64,000 nt of DNA, taken from assembly GCF_026012015.1 (NCBI RefSeq), contig NZ_BRXR01000001.1, positions 4,365,501 to 4,429,500 of the forward strand, in the 5' to 3' direction. The notes under the pieces were generated by a model, which saw only the letters and a program-made list of their open reading frames with translations, was not told where the DNA came from and searched no databases. A program made the position numbers and the translations under genes. Of this stretch, positions 17,191 through 25,938 are shown piece by piece. Source of the DNA: Clostridium omnivorum. Lineage in GTDB: Bacteria > Bacillota > Clostridia > Clostridiales > Clostridiaceae. Position 1 is the stretch's first letter. Every line of letters starts with the position of its first letter.

Positions 17191-18483
17191 TTGCATTCTA
17201 TAACAGTACTTCTTAATCATTACGGATATATAGTTTTATTGGCAGCATTAATGCTGGAGCTAATTGCTTTCCCTTTACCAGGAGAAGTACTAATGACCTA
17301 TTGCGGTTTTCTTATTAATCAGCAAAAATTAAATTGGTTTACTAGTATTATAGTAGCAGCTGCTGGTGCCATTATTGGTATAACAATATCTTATTTTATA
17401 GGAGGCAAACTAGGGGTTACTTTTTTTAAGAGATATGGGCACTATGTTCATCTAGGTCCTGATAAACTTGATAAAACCTCGGCATGGTTTAATAAGTATG
17501 GCAATAAATTATTAGTCATTGCATATTTTATCCCTGGCGTTAGACATATAACAGGATATTTTTCTGGTATAACTAAAATCACCTATAAAAAGTTTGCTAT
17601 AAATGCTTATATTGGTGCTTTCTTATGGACAGCAACCTTTATATCTCTAGGTAAAGTTTTGGGCAACAATTGGGAGAAGTACCACAGTATGATAACCAGA
17701 TATTTAGTTATAGGTGGACTAATAGTATCTTTATTTATAGTTCTTATATATTTATTCAAGAAGTTCAAGCAACAAATTATTGAGAGTACTATTGAAATGC
17801 TTGAAAATGCTTTTAAAACCTTCAATTCCTTCGGTAAGGTAAAGGTACTAGTAGCAGGAGCTGCTTTTGCTTTTTTAGGATTTTTTGCACTTGTAATAGG
17901 CGTTATTCAAGACTTTTTAGCACATGAATTTGGACAATTTGATATTATTGTAACTTTTCTAATAAAAGCTATCTTTTCTGATAATTGGCGATATGCCATG
18001 GATTTATTTGAAGATATAACATCATTAAAAGTGTTAATACCATTAACTATTTGTATAATTATATTTATTCTGAGAAGAGAAATTGATAAATTTATTGAAA
18101 TAAAATTCACACTACTAACCATTCTTGGTGGAGAAATACTACAAACCTTGCTAAGCTTTATTTTCAGACGTGTAGGACCATCTGGACAATCACTAATGGA
18201 AACAAATAAATATACTTTTCCAAGTAATGAAGCTTTTATGGCTGTTGCTGCATATGGATTCTTATGTTTTATTATATTACGCCACACTAAGAAAAATTGG
18301 CTTCGAACGGCATCAGCAGCATTAACTATAACTATTTGTTTCCTTGCAGGCTTAAGTACAGTATTTTATCAATTTCAATATCCCAGTGATGTATATGCTG
18401 GATATGTTTTTGGTGGAGTATGGTTAACTTTAAATATAGTCTTATTGGAGATTTATAGAATGATGCATAAAATGGAAAAATAA
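17191..18483 (+). CDS. DedA family protein fused to a degenerate PAP2 domain
   Basis: 430-residue membrane protein with a TTG start behind TTGGAGGA. Residues 1-190 are a DedA/SNARE-associated (VTT) domain with FPLPGE (28-32) and FIPGVRHITGYFSG (about 113-126, containing the conserved Arg118). Recent work on this family links it to lipid-carrier flipping. Residues 215-425 follow the PAP2 helix layout, but the active site has decayed: RVGP at 327-330, FPSNEA instead of PSGH at 343-348, and LST...YPSD without the His at 388-400. The second half is therefore probably not catalytic. It lies 60 bp after the PAP2 gene and is likely in the same operon. Confidence 0.8.
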   Translation: MHSITVLLNHYGYIVLLAALMLELIAFPLPGEVLMTYCGFLINQQKLNWFTSIIVAAAGAIIGITISYFIGGKLGVTFFKRYGHYVHLGPDKLDKTSAWFNKYGNKLLVIAYFIPGVRHITGYFSGITKITYKKFAINAYIGAFLWTATFISLGKVLGNNWEKYHSMITRYLVIGGLIVSLFIVLIYLFKKFKQQIIESTIEMLENAFKTFNSFGKVKVLVAGAAFAFLGFFALVIGVIQDFLAHEFGQFDIIVTFLIKAIFSDNWRYAMDLFEDITSLKVLIPLTICIIIFILRREIDKFIEIKFTLLTILGGEILQTLLSFIFRRVGPSGQSLMETNKYTFPSNEAFMAVAAYGFLCFIILRHTKKNWLRTASAALTITICFLAGLSTVFYQFQYPSDVYAGYVFGGVWLTLNIVLLEIYRMMHKMEK

Positions 18484-18566
18484 TTATTAGTATGTTAATA
18501 TTAGTTTAGAAAATCACTTTAATTTTACTATGGTTTATTATGTTTAAACTAAAAAGTTGGGTGTCT

Positions 18567-18912
18567 ATGAAATTAAAGAAGATTACTAACTTAATAATCA
18601 TTATCTTGAGTTTCTGTTTTATCATAGGTATTGGAGCGTTCATTTATAATTCTGTAATTACTTACAAAATTAATAAAGACTTTAAGAGTATACCATTGCA
18701 GTTTAATGCTGATGATTCCTCTTCTACATATCATACTCAAAATTCTCAGATTACCATTTATGGTGGTTTTGTGAAGGGGATACAAAAGGATAAAAACAAT
18801 ATTCAAAAAACAATCTATTGATACCATATGGATATGGATTAGTGATATTTGTAAATATGCAGTTAAACGCTTTAAAGAGTTATTTATCGGTAGGGATAAA
18901 GATAATATATAA
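18567..18912 (+). pseudogene. small membrane protein with a frameshift in an A6 run
   Basis: The first frame encodes an N-terminal membrane helix (LIIIILSFCFIIGIGAFIY) and a polar region, then stops at 18819-18821. If one A of the run at 18805-18810 is skipped, the frame continues QSIDTIWIWISDICKYAVKR and on to a stop at 18910-18912, giving one coherent protein of about 114 residues. The cause may be a sequencing error, a real mutation, or slippage on the A run. An ATG at 18540 is also in frame; neither start has a strong site. No family is recognised. Confidence 0.5.
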
Positions 18913-19043
18913 AAACTTAGAAACAATCAGCCTTTTGTGTGATATTTGTTATTATGTTGTATAGTAATTGTATGTAATAAATACTTCTATATAATTTTAA
19001 TTAGGGAGCTTAATAATAACATTAATAGGAGATGAAAATATAT

Positions 19044-19448
19044 ATGGATATAAAGTACACTGTCCCTTCAGCTAATGAATATATTTCTTTAAGATTGAGA
19101 ACAGGAATGGGAACAAAGCATATGTTAAAAACAGAAACAGCCCTAAAAAATTCACTGTTTATTGTTACTCTATGGGATGAGGACAAGTTAATTGGATTTG
19201 GGAGAATTGTGGGGGACCAAGGGATAACCTATGTGGTTTCTGATATAATGGTGGATCCAGACTATCAGGGCAAAGGATATGCAAAAATAATTATGCAGGA
19301 AATTGATAATTATTTAGATCAGAATACTGATGAGCATGCATATGTATGTTTAATTGCCAATAAACCGGCTGATAAGCTATATTCTCAATTTAGTTTTGAA
19401 TACGTAGAACCTAAGAGCTGCGGGATGAAAAGAAAGCAAAAAAGATAA
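19044..19448 (+). CDS. GNAT family N-acetyltransferase
   Basis: 134 residues, compact single GNAT domain: LFIVTLWDEDKLIGFGRIVGD, then TYVVSDIMVDPDYQGKGYAKIIM with the acetyl-CoA loop QGKGYA, and a C-terminus LYSQFSFEYVEPKSCGM. ATG 19044 is preferred because AGGAG (19028-19032) touches the alternative ATG at 19032. The layout is that of small aminoalkylphosphonate/amine acetyltransferase-like proteins; the substrate is unknown. It stands alone. Confidence 0.8.
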   Translation: MDIKYTVPSANEYISLRLRTGMGTKHMLKTETALKNSLFIVTLWDEDKLIGFGRIVGDQGITYVVSDIMVDPDYQGKGYAKIIMQEIDNYLDQNTDEHAYVCLIANKPADKLYSQFSFEYVEPKSCGMKRKQKR

Positions 19449-19548
19449 AGTGATATTTGAATTATACTAGGAATATACTAGCAATTAATAAGTAAACTGT
19501 TATAACTTTAATTTATGTCTAGAAAGGTTAGAAAGGGTGGAATAGGAA

Positions 19549-19734
19549 GTGCTACATAAGGTAAAGCAGTGGCCTCAGATGATGACCTTTACAATAGGAC
19601 TTGGCTTAGTTTTAATAGGAAGTGCATTTACATCTGACTATTTAATTAGATTAATTGGTGGTATTCTTATAAGTTTAGGATTTCTTTTTATTTTTATTGC
19701 ATCTGATAGAATTCACATAAAATCAGAGAAGTAA
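19549..19734 (+). CDS. small membrane protein of unknown function
   Basis: 61 residues with two predicted membrane helices: MMTFTIGLGLVLIGSAFTS and LIRLIGGILISLGFLFIFIA, connected by a short DYLI turn, with a charged C-terminus. GTG start with GAAAGGGTGG upstream. It lies 43 bp before the flavodoxin gene and may be co-transcribed. I do not recognise a family. Confidence 0.5.
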   Translation: MLHKVKQWPQMMTFTIGLGLVLIGSAFTSDYLIRLIGGILISLGFLFIFIASDRIHIKSEK

Positions 19735-19777
19735 GATCTTAAAATTAATCCAACACAAAAGTTATTTGGAGGTTATT

Positions 19778-20269
19778 ATGAAAAATTTAATTGTTTACTA
19801 TTCACTTGAAGGTGATACTGATATGATTGCGCAAGAATTAGCAAAGAAAATACATGCAGATATTATTAGATTAATTCCCAAAAAGCAAATTCCTACAGGA
19901 AAATTCACAAAGTTTTTTTGGGGAGGCAAAAGTGTAATTTTTAATGAAAAGCCAAAATTGACTAATGGTAAAATTGCAGTAGAGAATTATGATACTATTA
20001 TTATTGGAACACCTATTTGGGCTGGATCTTTTGCTGCCCCTATCATGTCATTTATATCTGAAAATAATATTCAAGGTAAGGAAATATATTTGTTTGCCTG
20101 CCATGCCGGTGGTGGTGCAGAAAAATGTTTTGAGAAATTACAAAATAAATTAGCTGGTAACACAATAAAAGGAACTGTTGACTTTATCGAACCAATTAAA
20201 GGTATGGATGCCACTTCAAATGAAAAATTTCAGCATTTTTATGAAGAAATAATAAGAAATAAAAAATAA
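19778..20269 (+). CDS. flavodoxin
   Basis: 163 residues. The N-terminus MKNLIVYYSLEGDTDMIAQEL holds the FMN phosphate-binding loop after the first strand, followed by TIIIGTPIWAGSFAAPIMSFI and YLFACHAGGGAEKCFEKL, the two loops that contact the isoalloxazine ring. It belongs to the flavodoxin-like group that includes NAD(P)H-linked flavodoxins. TTGGAGG lies just before the ATG at 19778; the upstream in-frame TTG at 19766 is part of that site. Likely a cytoplasmic one-electron carrier or quinone reductase. Confidence 0.85.
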   Translation: MKNLIVYYSLEGDTDMIAQELAKKIHADIIRLIPKKQIPTGKFTKFFWGGKSVIFNEKPKLTNGKIAVENYDTIIIGTPIWAGSFAAPIMSFISENNIQGKEIYLFACHAGGGAEKCFEKLQNKLAGNTIKGTVDFIEPIKGMDATSNEKFQHFYEEIIRNKK

Positions 20270-20277
20270 GTATATAA

Positions 20278-20311
20278 AGGACTTACTCTTTTAGATAAGT
20301 CCCATTTTATT
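20278..20311 (+). terminator. probable terminator after the flavodoxin gene
   Basis: GGACTTA (20279-20285) pairs with TAAGTCC (20296-20302) and is followed by CATTTTATTT, an imperfect T tract. Confidence 0.5.
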
Positions 20312-20316
20312 TATTA

Positions 20317-20325
20317 TGATATAAT
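20317..20325 (+). promoter_or_regulatory. extended -10 promoter for the pentapeptide-repeat gene
   Basis: TGATATAAT fits TGN-TATAAT and is followed by TAAAG. It lies about 48 bp before the start codon; no clear -35 element is seen. Confidence 0.45.
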
Positions 20326-20372
20326 TAAAGAGATGAAATTATTTACTATTTAGCGTTATGAGGAGAAAGGAT

Positions 20373-21236
20373 ATGACTTATAAAAACATAATTGTACGTG
20401 ATAAAAAACTATACGAAGTTTTGAGAATAAATTGTAAAAGATGCTTTGGCTTTTGCTGTGTTGCATTGTATTTTTCTGCTTCAGAAGGTTTTCCAACTGA
20501 TAAAGATGCTGGCATACCCTGCATAAACCTACAAGAGGGTTTTACTTGTGCTATACATAAAAACCTTAGAGAGAATGGACTTAAAGGTTGTATAGCTTAT
20601 GACTGTTTTGGTGCAGGGCAAAAGGTAGCACAAGTTACATACAGAGGAGAACACTGGCTGAAAAAACCTGAATTAGAAAAAGAAATGTTTCAGGTATTTT
20701 TAATTATGAGGCAACTTCACGAAATGCTGTGGTATTTAACAGAAGCACTTATGCTGCAAGGTAATAGTATAACGAAAAATACACTAAGCCAATTAATAAA
20801 AGAAACAGAAGGGCTTACTAACCTAGACGCAGGCTCACTCTTAGAAATAAACTTAGAGGCGCATAGACAAAAGGTTAATTCCCTACTTCAACAGACTAGC
20901 GAACATATCAGATTCATAGTGACAAGTGGACAAAAAAATACTTTGAAATCTAAAAAAAGAATTGCCGGAAGACTAGATTTAATTGGTGCAGACCTTAGAA
21001 GAACTAATCTTAGAGGAGCTGATTTAAGAGGAGCATTGCTTATTGCGGCAAATCTAAGTGGAAATGACTTAAGTGGGGCTGATCTTATTGGAGCAGATTT
21101 GCGTGACGCAGATATAAGAGATGCTAACCTTTCAGATAGCTTATTTATTACTCAATCTCAGATTAATTCTGCTAGGGGAAACTCAAATACAAGGCTTCCT
21201 GTATCATTAACACCACCAGAATATTGGGACAGATAG
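20373..21236 (+). CDS. Cys-rich N-domain plus pentapeptide repeat protein
   Basis: 287 residues. The N-terminal domain begins with CKRCFGFCC (Cys21, 24, 28, 29) and has further Cys in GIPCINL, FTCAIH, KGCIAYDCF. This resembles the YkgJ-type zinc- or iron-chelating domain. A helical linker (about 95-190) follows. Residues about 204-258 are pentapeptide repeats of A(D/N)Lxx type (for example GADLRRTNLRGADLRGA), which form a right-handed quadrilateral helix. AGGAG precedes ATG 20373; the ATG at 20358 lies within the binding-site region. The function is unknown. Some pentapeptide proteins mimic DNA and protect gyrase, but the repeat here is short. Confidence 0.75.
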   Translation: MTYKNIIVRDKKLYEVLRINCKRCFGFCCVALYFSASEGFPTDKDAGIPCINLQEGFTCAIHKNLRENGLKGCIAYDCFGAGQKVAQVTYRGEHWLKKPELEKEMFQVFLIMRQLHEMLWYLTEALMLQGNSITKNTLSQLIKETEGLTNLDAGSLLEINLEAHRQKVNSLLQQTSEHIRFIVTSGQKNTLKSKKRIAGRLDLIGADLRRTNLRGADLRGALLIAANLSGNDLSGADLIGADLRDADIRDANLSDSLFITQSQINSARGNSNTRLPVSLTPPEYWDR

Positions 21237-21297
21237 CATACTTTTTACTAAACTAATTTTAATGAATATTAAGTAAAAAAGTATTATATACTAAAAT

Positions 21298-21326
21298 GGA
21301 GTCTTATTAATAGGCTCTATTTTTAT
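21298..21326 (+). terminator. rho-independent terminator
   Basis: GAGTCT (21299-21304) pairs with AGGCTC (21312-21317, one G-T pair) followed by TATTTTTAT. Confidence 0.55.
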
Positions 21327-21378
21327 AACTAAAGCATGTTTTATTTATAATATAATTTACAAAATATGGTTTTGATGA

Positions 21379-21454
21379 TATAATATAACATATATCCGAT
21401 ATAATGTATCATATATTTATCATTATGCAATATATATTTATAGTGATATATAAT
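21379..21454 (+). promoter_or_regulatory. promoter region of the aconitase operon
   Basis: Three TATAAT hexamers (21379-21384, 21400-21405, 21449-21454) lie in alternating TA-rich DNA with partly symmetrical GATATA/TATATC words. The last would start a leader of about 155 nt. No strong -35 element is seen. Which one is used cannot be decided by reading. Confidence 0.35.
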
Positions 21455-21483
21455 AAAAAGCATGAAATTATAATATTTTATAT

Positions 21484-21613
21484 TAAAGGGAACTAGGTGA
21501 AACTCCTAAACCCTCCAGCTGAAGTAAAATGTTTATTTGTTTTGTCATGCCCTTTAACAGAAATGCTAAGGGGTATTATTTTTTGTGACGAAAAATAATA
21601 ATATTAGGGGGAA
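21484..21613 (+). ncRNA. structured leader with cobalamin-riboswitch-like core
   Basis: The leader holds AAAGGG (21485-21490), then AACTAGGTGAAACTCCTAAA, CCCTCCAGCTG, and about 30 bases later CATGCCCTTT (21546-21555). AAAGGG can pair with CCCTTT as an outer stem. TAGG/CCTA forms a hairpin with loop TGAAACT. GGGAA..GGUGAAA.UCC..CUG and the downstream AUGCC match the landmarks of cobalamin riboswitches, nearest to the small class-II/AdoCbl-variant type. A second hairpin (10 perfect base pairs, 21574-21600) ends 6 nt before the aconitase ribosome binding site. CCCTT (21550-21554) can also pair with AAGGG (21568-21572), an alternative fold. The kissing-loop partner is not identified, so the ligand is uncertain. 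Confidence 0.4.
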
Positions 21614-21618
21614 TAAAG

Positions 21619-23544
21619 ATGGCAGGGACAATTACTGAAAAAATCTTGAAGAAGCATATTGCTGAAGGTATACCAAAAGCTGGTGAGGAAGTGGCAATTA
21701 TAATTGACCATACATTAACTCAGGATGCAACAGGAACAATGGCATATTTACAATTTGAAGTTATTGGCATAAATAGGATTAAAACTGAGCTCAGCGTAAG
21801 CTTTGTAGATCACAATACGCTGCAGACAGATTTTAAAAATCCTGATGATCACCGTTATTTACAAACTGTTGCAGCTAAATATGGTCTCTATTTTTCAAGG
21901 CCAGGAAATGGTATATGTCATCAAGTATTTTTAGAAAGATTTGCTTGCCCAGGAAAGACATTAATCGGTTCAGATAGTCATACACCAACTGCAGGTGGAA
22001 TTGGCTCCTTTGCAATAGGTGCAGGAGGTCTTGATGTAGCAGTTTCAATGGCTGGAGAAACCTTTAAACTTAAATATCCTAAAGTAGTTGGTGTCAAGCT
22101 TTCAGGAAAGCTTCAAGAATGGGTTTCCGCAAAAGACGTAATTCTAGAGGTGCTAAGGCGTATAAATGTTAATGGAGGAGTAGGAAAAGTTCTTGAATAT
22201 TGTGGTGATGGGGTTAAGAATTTAAGTGTTCCTGACAGGGCTACTATAACAAATATGGGAACTGAAACTGGATGCACAACAAGTATTTTCCCTAGTGATG
22301 AAATTACGAGAGAATTTCTAAAGGGGCAAGGTAGAGAAAATCAATGGGTAGAAATAATACCTGATGAAAATGCTGACTATGATGAAATTATAGAAATCAA
22401 TTTGAATGAAGTTGAACCTATGGTAGCTCTTCCTCACAGCCCAGGAAATGTGAAAAAAGTAGCTGAGATTGCTGGATTAAAGGTTGATCAGGTATCAATT
22501 GGTTCTTGTACAAATTCATCCTTAAGAGACCTTATAATTGTAGCCAAAGCTATAAAAGGAAAGACAGTTTCAGAGAATCTGCATATGACTATAAGTGCTG
22601 GCTCAAGACAGGTTGTGGAACACCTTATTGAAAGCGGAGATATGAAACATCTTGTTAATGCTGGTGCAAGGATGCTTGAAAACACCTGTGGTCCTTGTAT
22701 TGGAATGGGATCAGCACCTTGTTCTAAGGGGATTTCTGTAAGAACTTTTAATAGAAATTTTGAAGGAAGAAGTGGTACTAAAGATGCTAAAACTTACTTA
22801 GTAAGTCCTGAAACAGCTGTTGCTACTGCAATTACAGGAGTTTTGACTGACCCTAGAACTCTTGGAAAGTATCCTGAATTCGAAATGCCTCATAAATTTA
22901 TAGTTAATGACAATATGATAATTAAACCTCTTCCACTTGAGAAGGCTAAGAAAGTTCAAGTGCAATTTGGTCCTAATATAGCACCTTTACCTGATTTCTT
23001 TCCACTTGAAGATGAACTTTCTGGTGAAGCATTGATTAAACTCCAAGATAATATTACTACAGATCATATAATGCCAGCAGGTGCTAAAATACTCCCTCTA
23101 CGCAGCAATGTGCCTGAAATATCTAAGCATATTTTTGAGGCTGTTGATAGTAATTTCTATGAGCGAGCAAAAGAAAAAAATGGTGGATTTATTGTAGCTG
23201 GTGACAATTATGGCCAGGGTTCAAGCCGTGAACATGCAGCACTTGCACCAAAATACCTAGGAGTTAAAGCAGTTATAGTAAAATCCTTTGCTAGAATTCA
23301 CCTTGCAAATCTTATTAATTTTGGAATTGTACCATTGACCTTTAAAAATCCGGAAGACTATGAAAAAATTGATGTAGGCGATGAATTAATAATTACAATT
23401 GGTGACTTAATGGGTAAAATTATATTAAAAAATGTTACAAAGAATATAGAAATCCAGGTTACACATGCACTTTCAGAATCAGATGCGGAAATATTAAAGA
23501 TGGGTGGAAAGTTATCCTGGATTAAGAGTAAAATCAAATATTAA
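21619..23544 (+). CDS. acnA: aconitate hydratase
   Basis: 641-residue aconitase of the short Aquifex/clostridial type. It interconverts citrate and isocitrate through a [4Fe-4S] cluster held by Cys in GSCTNSS and in NTCGPCIGMG. Substrate-binding motifs are visible in IGSDSHTPTAGGIG, SRQVVEHL and the C-terminal swivel segment GDNYGQGSSREHAALAP. AGGGGG lies before the ATG. It is the first gene of an operon with isocitrate dehydrogenase 26 bp downstream, so citrate can be carried to 2-oxoglutarate. Expression is probably controlled by the structured leader. Confidence 0.92.
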   Translation: MAGTITEKILKKHIAEGIPKAGEEVAIIIDHTLTQDATGTMAYLQFEVIGINRIKTELSVSFVDHNTLQTDFKNPDDHRYLQTVAAKYGLYFSRPGNGICHQVFLERFACPGKTLIGSDSHTPTAGGIGSFAIGAGGLDVAVSMAGETFKLKYPKVVGVKLSGKLQEWVSAKDVILEVLRRINVNGGVGKVLEYCGDGVKNLSVPDRATITNMGTETGCTTSIFPSDEITREFLKGQGRENQWVEIIPDENADYDEIIEINLNEVEPMVALPHSPGNVKKVAEIAGLKVDQVSIGSCTNSSLRDLIIVAKAIKGKTVSENLHMTISAGSRQVVEHLIESGDMKHLVNAGARMLENTCGPCIGMGSAPCSKGISVRTFNRNFEGRSGTKDAKTYLVSPETAVATAITGVLTDPRTLGKYPEFEMPHKFIVNDNMIIKPLPLEKAKKVQVQFGPNIAPLPDFFPLEDELSGEALIKLQDNITTDHIMPAGAKILPLRSNVPEISKHIFEAVDSNFYERAKEKNGGFIVAGDNYGQGSSREHAALAPKYLGVKAVIVKSFARIHLANLINFGIVPLTFKNPEDYEKIDVGDELIITIGDLMGKIILKNVTKNIEIQVTHALSESDAEILKMGGKLSWIKSKIKY

Positions 23545-23570
23545 TTTTAAATAATCAGGGGGGATGAAAT

Positions 23571-24803
23571 ATGAAAATCAAGATGACAGTTCCATTAGTA
23601 GAAATGGACGGTGACGAGATGACACGTATTCTATGGGGAATGATTAAAAATACATTACTTTTACCATATATTGATTTAAAAACTGAATATTATGACCTAG
23701 GGGTTAAGGAAAGAGATAATACGGATGATCAAATTACACATGATGCAGCAGAAGCAATAAAAAAGTATGGTGTTGGTGTAAAATGTGCCACTATTACACC
23801 TAATGCAGATAGAGTTGCTGAATATAATTTAAAGAAGATGTGGAAAAGTCCTAATGGGACTATAAGATCTATACTTGATGGTACAGTTTTTCGTGAACCC
23901 ATAGTAGTAAGTACAATAAAGCCTTATGTAAAAACCTGGAGAAGACCAATAATAATTGCAAGACATGCATATGGTGATGTTTATAAAGATGTAGAGTTTA
24001 AAGCAATGGAAGCAGGCAAGGCTGAACTGGTATTCACAAACACTGAGGGCAAGGAGATTTCCAGGCAGTGCATACATGAATTTAAGGGCAAGGGTGTAGT
24101 AATGGCAATGCATAACCTAGATAAATCAATTGAAAGCTTTGCAAAATCCTGTTTTAACTATGCACTGGACAAGAAAATTGATCTTTGGTTCTCTTCTAAG
24201 GACACTATTTCCAAAACCTATGATGCAAATTTCAGAGAGATATTTAATGAAGTGTATCACAGAAAATATGAGGGCATATCTTTTGAAAAAAAATTTAAGG
24301 AAGCAGGTATAACATACTTTTATACATTAATTGATGACGTTGTTGCTCGTATCATAAAATCAGAAGGTGGAATGCTTTGGGCATGCAAAAACTATGATGG
24401 TGATGTAATGTCTGATTTAGTTGCTTCTGCTTTTGGAAGTCTTGCTATGATGACATCAGTACTTGTTTCTCCAAATGGATATTTTGAATACGAGGCTTCG
24501 CATGGCACTGTTCAAAAGCATTACTACAAACATCTAAAAGGAGAGAAAACTTCAACTAATCCTATGGCTACTATCTTTGCTTGGACTGGTGCTCTTAGAA
24601 AGAGAGGAGAACTTGATGGAAATTCAGAACTTGTAAATTTTGCAAACAAGCTTGAAACTGCATGTATAGAGACCATAGATAGAGGAATTATTACAAGGGA
24701 TTTAGAAATTCTATCTGAGGCTTCAAATAAGCGTATAGTAACTTCAGAAGAATGGCTCAATCTTACTGCAGAACACCTTGAAGCATTACTTAAACAAATG
24801 TAA
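23571..24803 (+). CDS. icd: NADP-dependent isocitrate dehydrogenase (eukaryotic-type)
   Basis: 410 residues, homodimeric eukaryotic-like IDH subfamily rather than the E. coli type. Substrate and metal motifs: [73 protein letters not shown] and the NADP region [18 protein letters not shown] with STNP. It oxidises and decarboxylates isocitrate to 2-oxoglutarate, giving NADPH and the carbon skeleton for glutamate. GGGGGGATG lies before the start. A gdhA gene at 45,553 could use its product. Confidence 0.92.
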   Translation: MKIKMTVPLVEMDGDEMTRILWGMIKNTLLLPYIDLKTEYYDLGVKERDNTDDQITHDAAEAIKKYGVGVKCATITPNADRVAEYNLKKMWKSPNGTIRSILDGTVFREPIVVSTIKPYVKTWRRPIIIARHAYGDVYKDVEFKAMEAGKAELVFTNTEGKEISRQCIHEFKGKGVVMAMHNLDKSIESFAKSCFNYALDKKIDLWFSSKDTISKTYDANFREIFNEVYHRKYEGISFEKKFKEAGITYFYTLIDDVVARIIKSEGGMLWACKNYDGDVMSDLVASAFGSLAMMTSVLVSPNGYFEYEASHGTVQKHYYKHLKGEKTSTNPMATIFAWTGALRKRGELDGNSELVNFANKLETACIETIDRGIITRDLEILSEASNKRIVTSEEWLNLTAEHLEALLKQM

Positions 24804-24832
24804 AAATTATATTATTAAAAGGAGATAAATTA

Positions 24833-25861
24833 ATGAGGGTTGCTATTATAGGTTATGGTGGAGTTGGAAGAGCTTTTGTACAGCTCCTATACGATAAGAA
24901 GGATTATTTAAATAGAGAAGGTCTACAAATTCAGGTGAATTATATAATTGGTAAAAATGGTGGGATTTTCAATTCAAAAGGAATAGACCTTAAAGATTTG
25001 ATAGAGTATGGAGCAAGTGAAAGAGATATCACAAAATATCCTTCTGGAGGAAGTAATTATGTTTCTTTTGAAAAAATGCTTCAAAACAGGGATGTAGATG
25101 TAGTTATAGAATTGACCCCTACTAATAAAGAGACAGGGGAGCCTGCAATGACTCATATTAAGAAATCCCTTGAATGCGGTATAAATGTAGTTACTGCAAA
25201 TAAGGGCCCAATTCTCTTGGCATATAAAGAGTTAAAAACCATAGCTATAAAAAATAGTGCAATTCTAGGAATCGGTTGTACTACTGGAGGTGCCCTCCCA
25301 TCCATAAATGGAGGAATAATAGATCTTGCTGGTGCGGATATTCTCTCTATTGAAGGAGTTTTAAATGGAACCAGTAATTTCATTATTAATGAAATGGAGA
25401 ACAGTGGATGTACTTATTTAGATGCTTTGAAAAAAGCACAACAATTAGGAATTGCAGAAACTGATCCGTCCTTGGACGTTGAAGGATGGGATACTGCAAC
25501 GAAGTTAGTAATTCTTACAAATGTTTTAATGAACGAGCAAAAATCTCTAGAAGATTTATCTGTAGAGGGAATCACAAAAATTACTGCAGAAGATGTTAAA
25601 AAATGCTTACACGAAGGAAAAAAATATAAATTGCTTGGCAAAGCAGTAAAAGAAAATGGAGAAACTCATTTAACTGTTGGGCTCGAAAAATTAGATAGAA
25701 CCCATCCTCTTTATGGAGTAGATGGGAAAAATAAAGCAGTACGATATATATCTGATGTTCTAGGTGATTTAACCATCATTGGCGGCGCCTCTGGAGTAAT
25801 TCCTGCTGGGGCATCTATTTTAAGAGATTTGATTAATATTTATAGGGGATATAGGTTTTAA
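24833..25861 (+). CDS. hom: homoserine dehydrogenase (short form, no ACT domain)
   Basis: 342 residues. N-terminal Rossmann motif IIGYGGVGRAFVQLL, then VVIELTPTNKETG and NVVTANKGPILL, the catalytic domain with GGALPSINGGI, GVLNGTSNFIINEM and LGIAETDPSLDVEGWDTATKL. The length matches the compact homoserine dehydrogenases without a regulatory ACT domain. It reduces aspartate semialdehyde to homoserine toward threonine and methionine. AAAGGAG precedes the ATG, 29 bp after icd. Its place between icd and citrate lyase genes suggests it draws on oxaloacetate-derived aspartate. The family call is good; the exact substrate is inferred. Confidence 0.8.
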   Translation: MRVAIIGYGGVGRAFVQLLYDKKDYLNREGLQIQVNYIIGKNGGIFNSKGIDLKDLIEYGASERDITKYPSGGSNYVSFEKMLQNRDVDVVIELTPTNKETGEPAMTHIKKSLECGINVVTANKGPILLAYKELKTIAIKNSAILGIGCTTGGALPSINGGIIDLAGADILSIEGVLNGTSNFIINEMENSGCTYLDALKKAQQLGIAETDPSLDVEGWDTATKLVILTNVLMNEQKSLEDLSVEGITKITAEDVKKCLHEGKKYKLLGKAVKENGETHLTVGLEKLDRTHPLYGVDGKNKAVRYISDVLGDLTIIGGASGVIPAGASILRDLINIYRGYRF

Positions 25862-25864
25862 GTT

Positions 25865-25899
25865 AGTGCTCTATAGTTTATGTAAAGCTATAGGGCACT
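25865..25899 (+). terminator. intra-operon hairpin between hom and citD
   Basis: AGTGCTCTATAG (25865-25876) pairs over 12 positions, one G-T, with CTATAGGGCACT (25888-25899). No T tract follows, so it is more likely a processing or mRNA-stability element, or a weak attenuator, than a full terminator. Confidence 0.5.
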
Positions 25900-25938
25900 T
25901 ATCATGAGTTATTATCAAATAATTTTGGGGGCGAAGGT

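Noticed and set aside
21485-21560. TPP or FMN riboswitch before aconitase
   Set aside because: GGUGAAA-UCC is shared with FMN elements, but the FMN ACCGGCGGUA box and the TPP CUGAUGA/thi-box parts are missing; the cobalamin-type order fits better.
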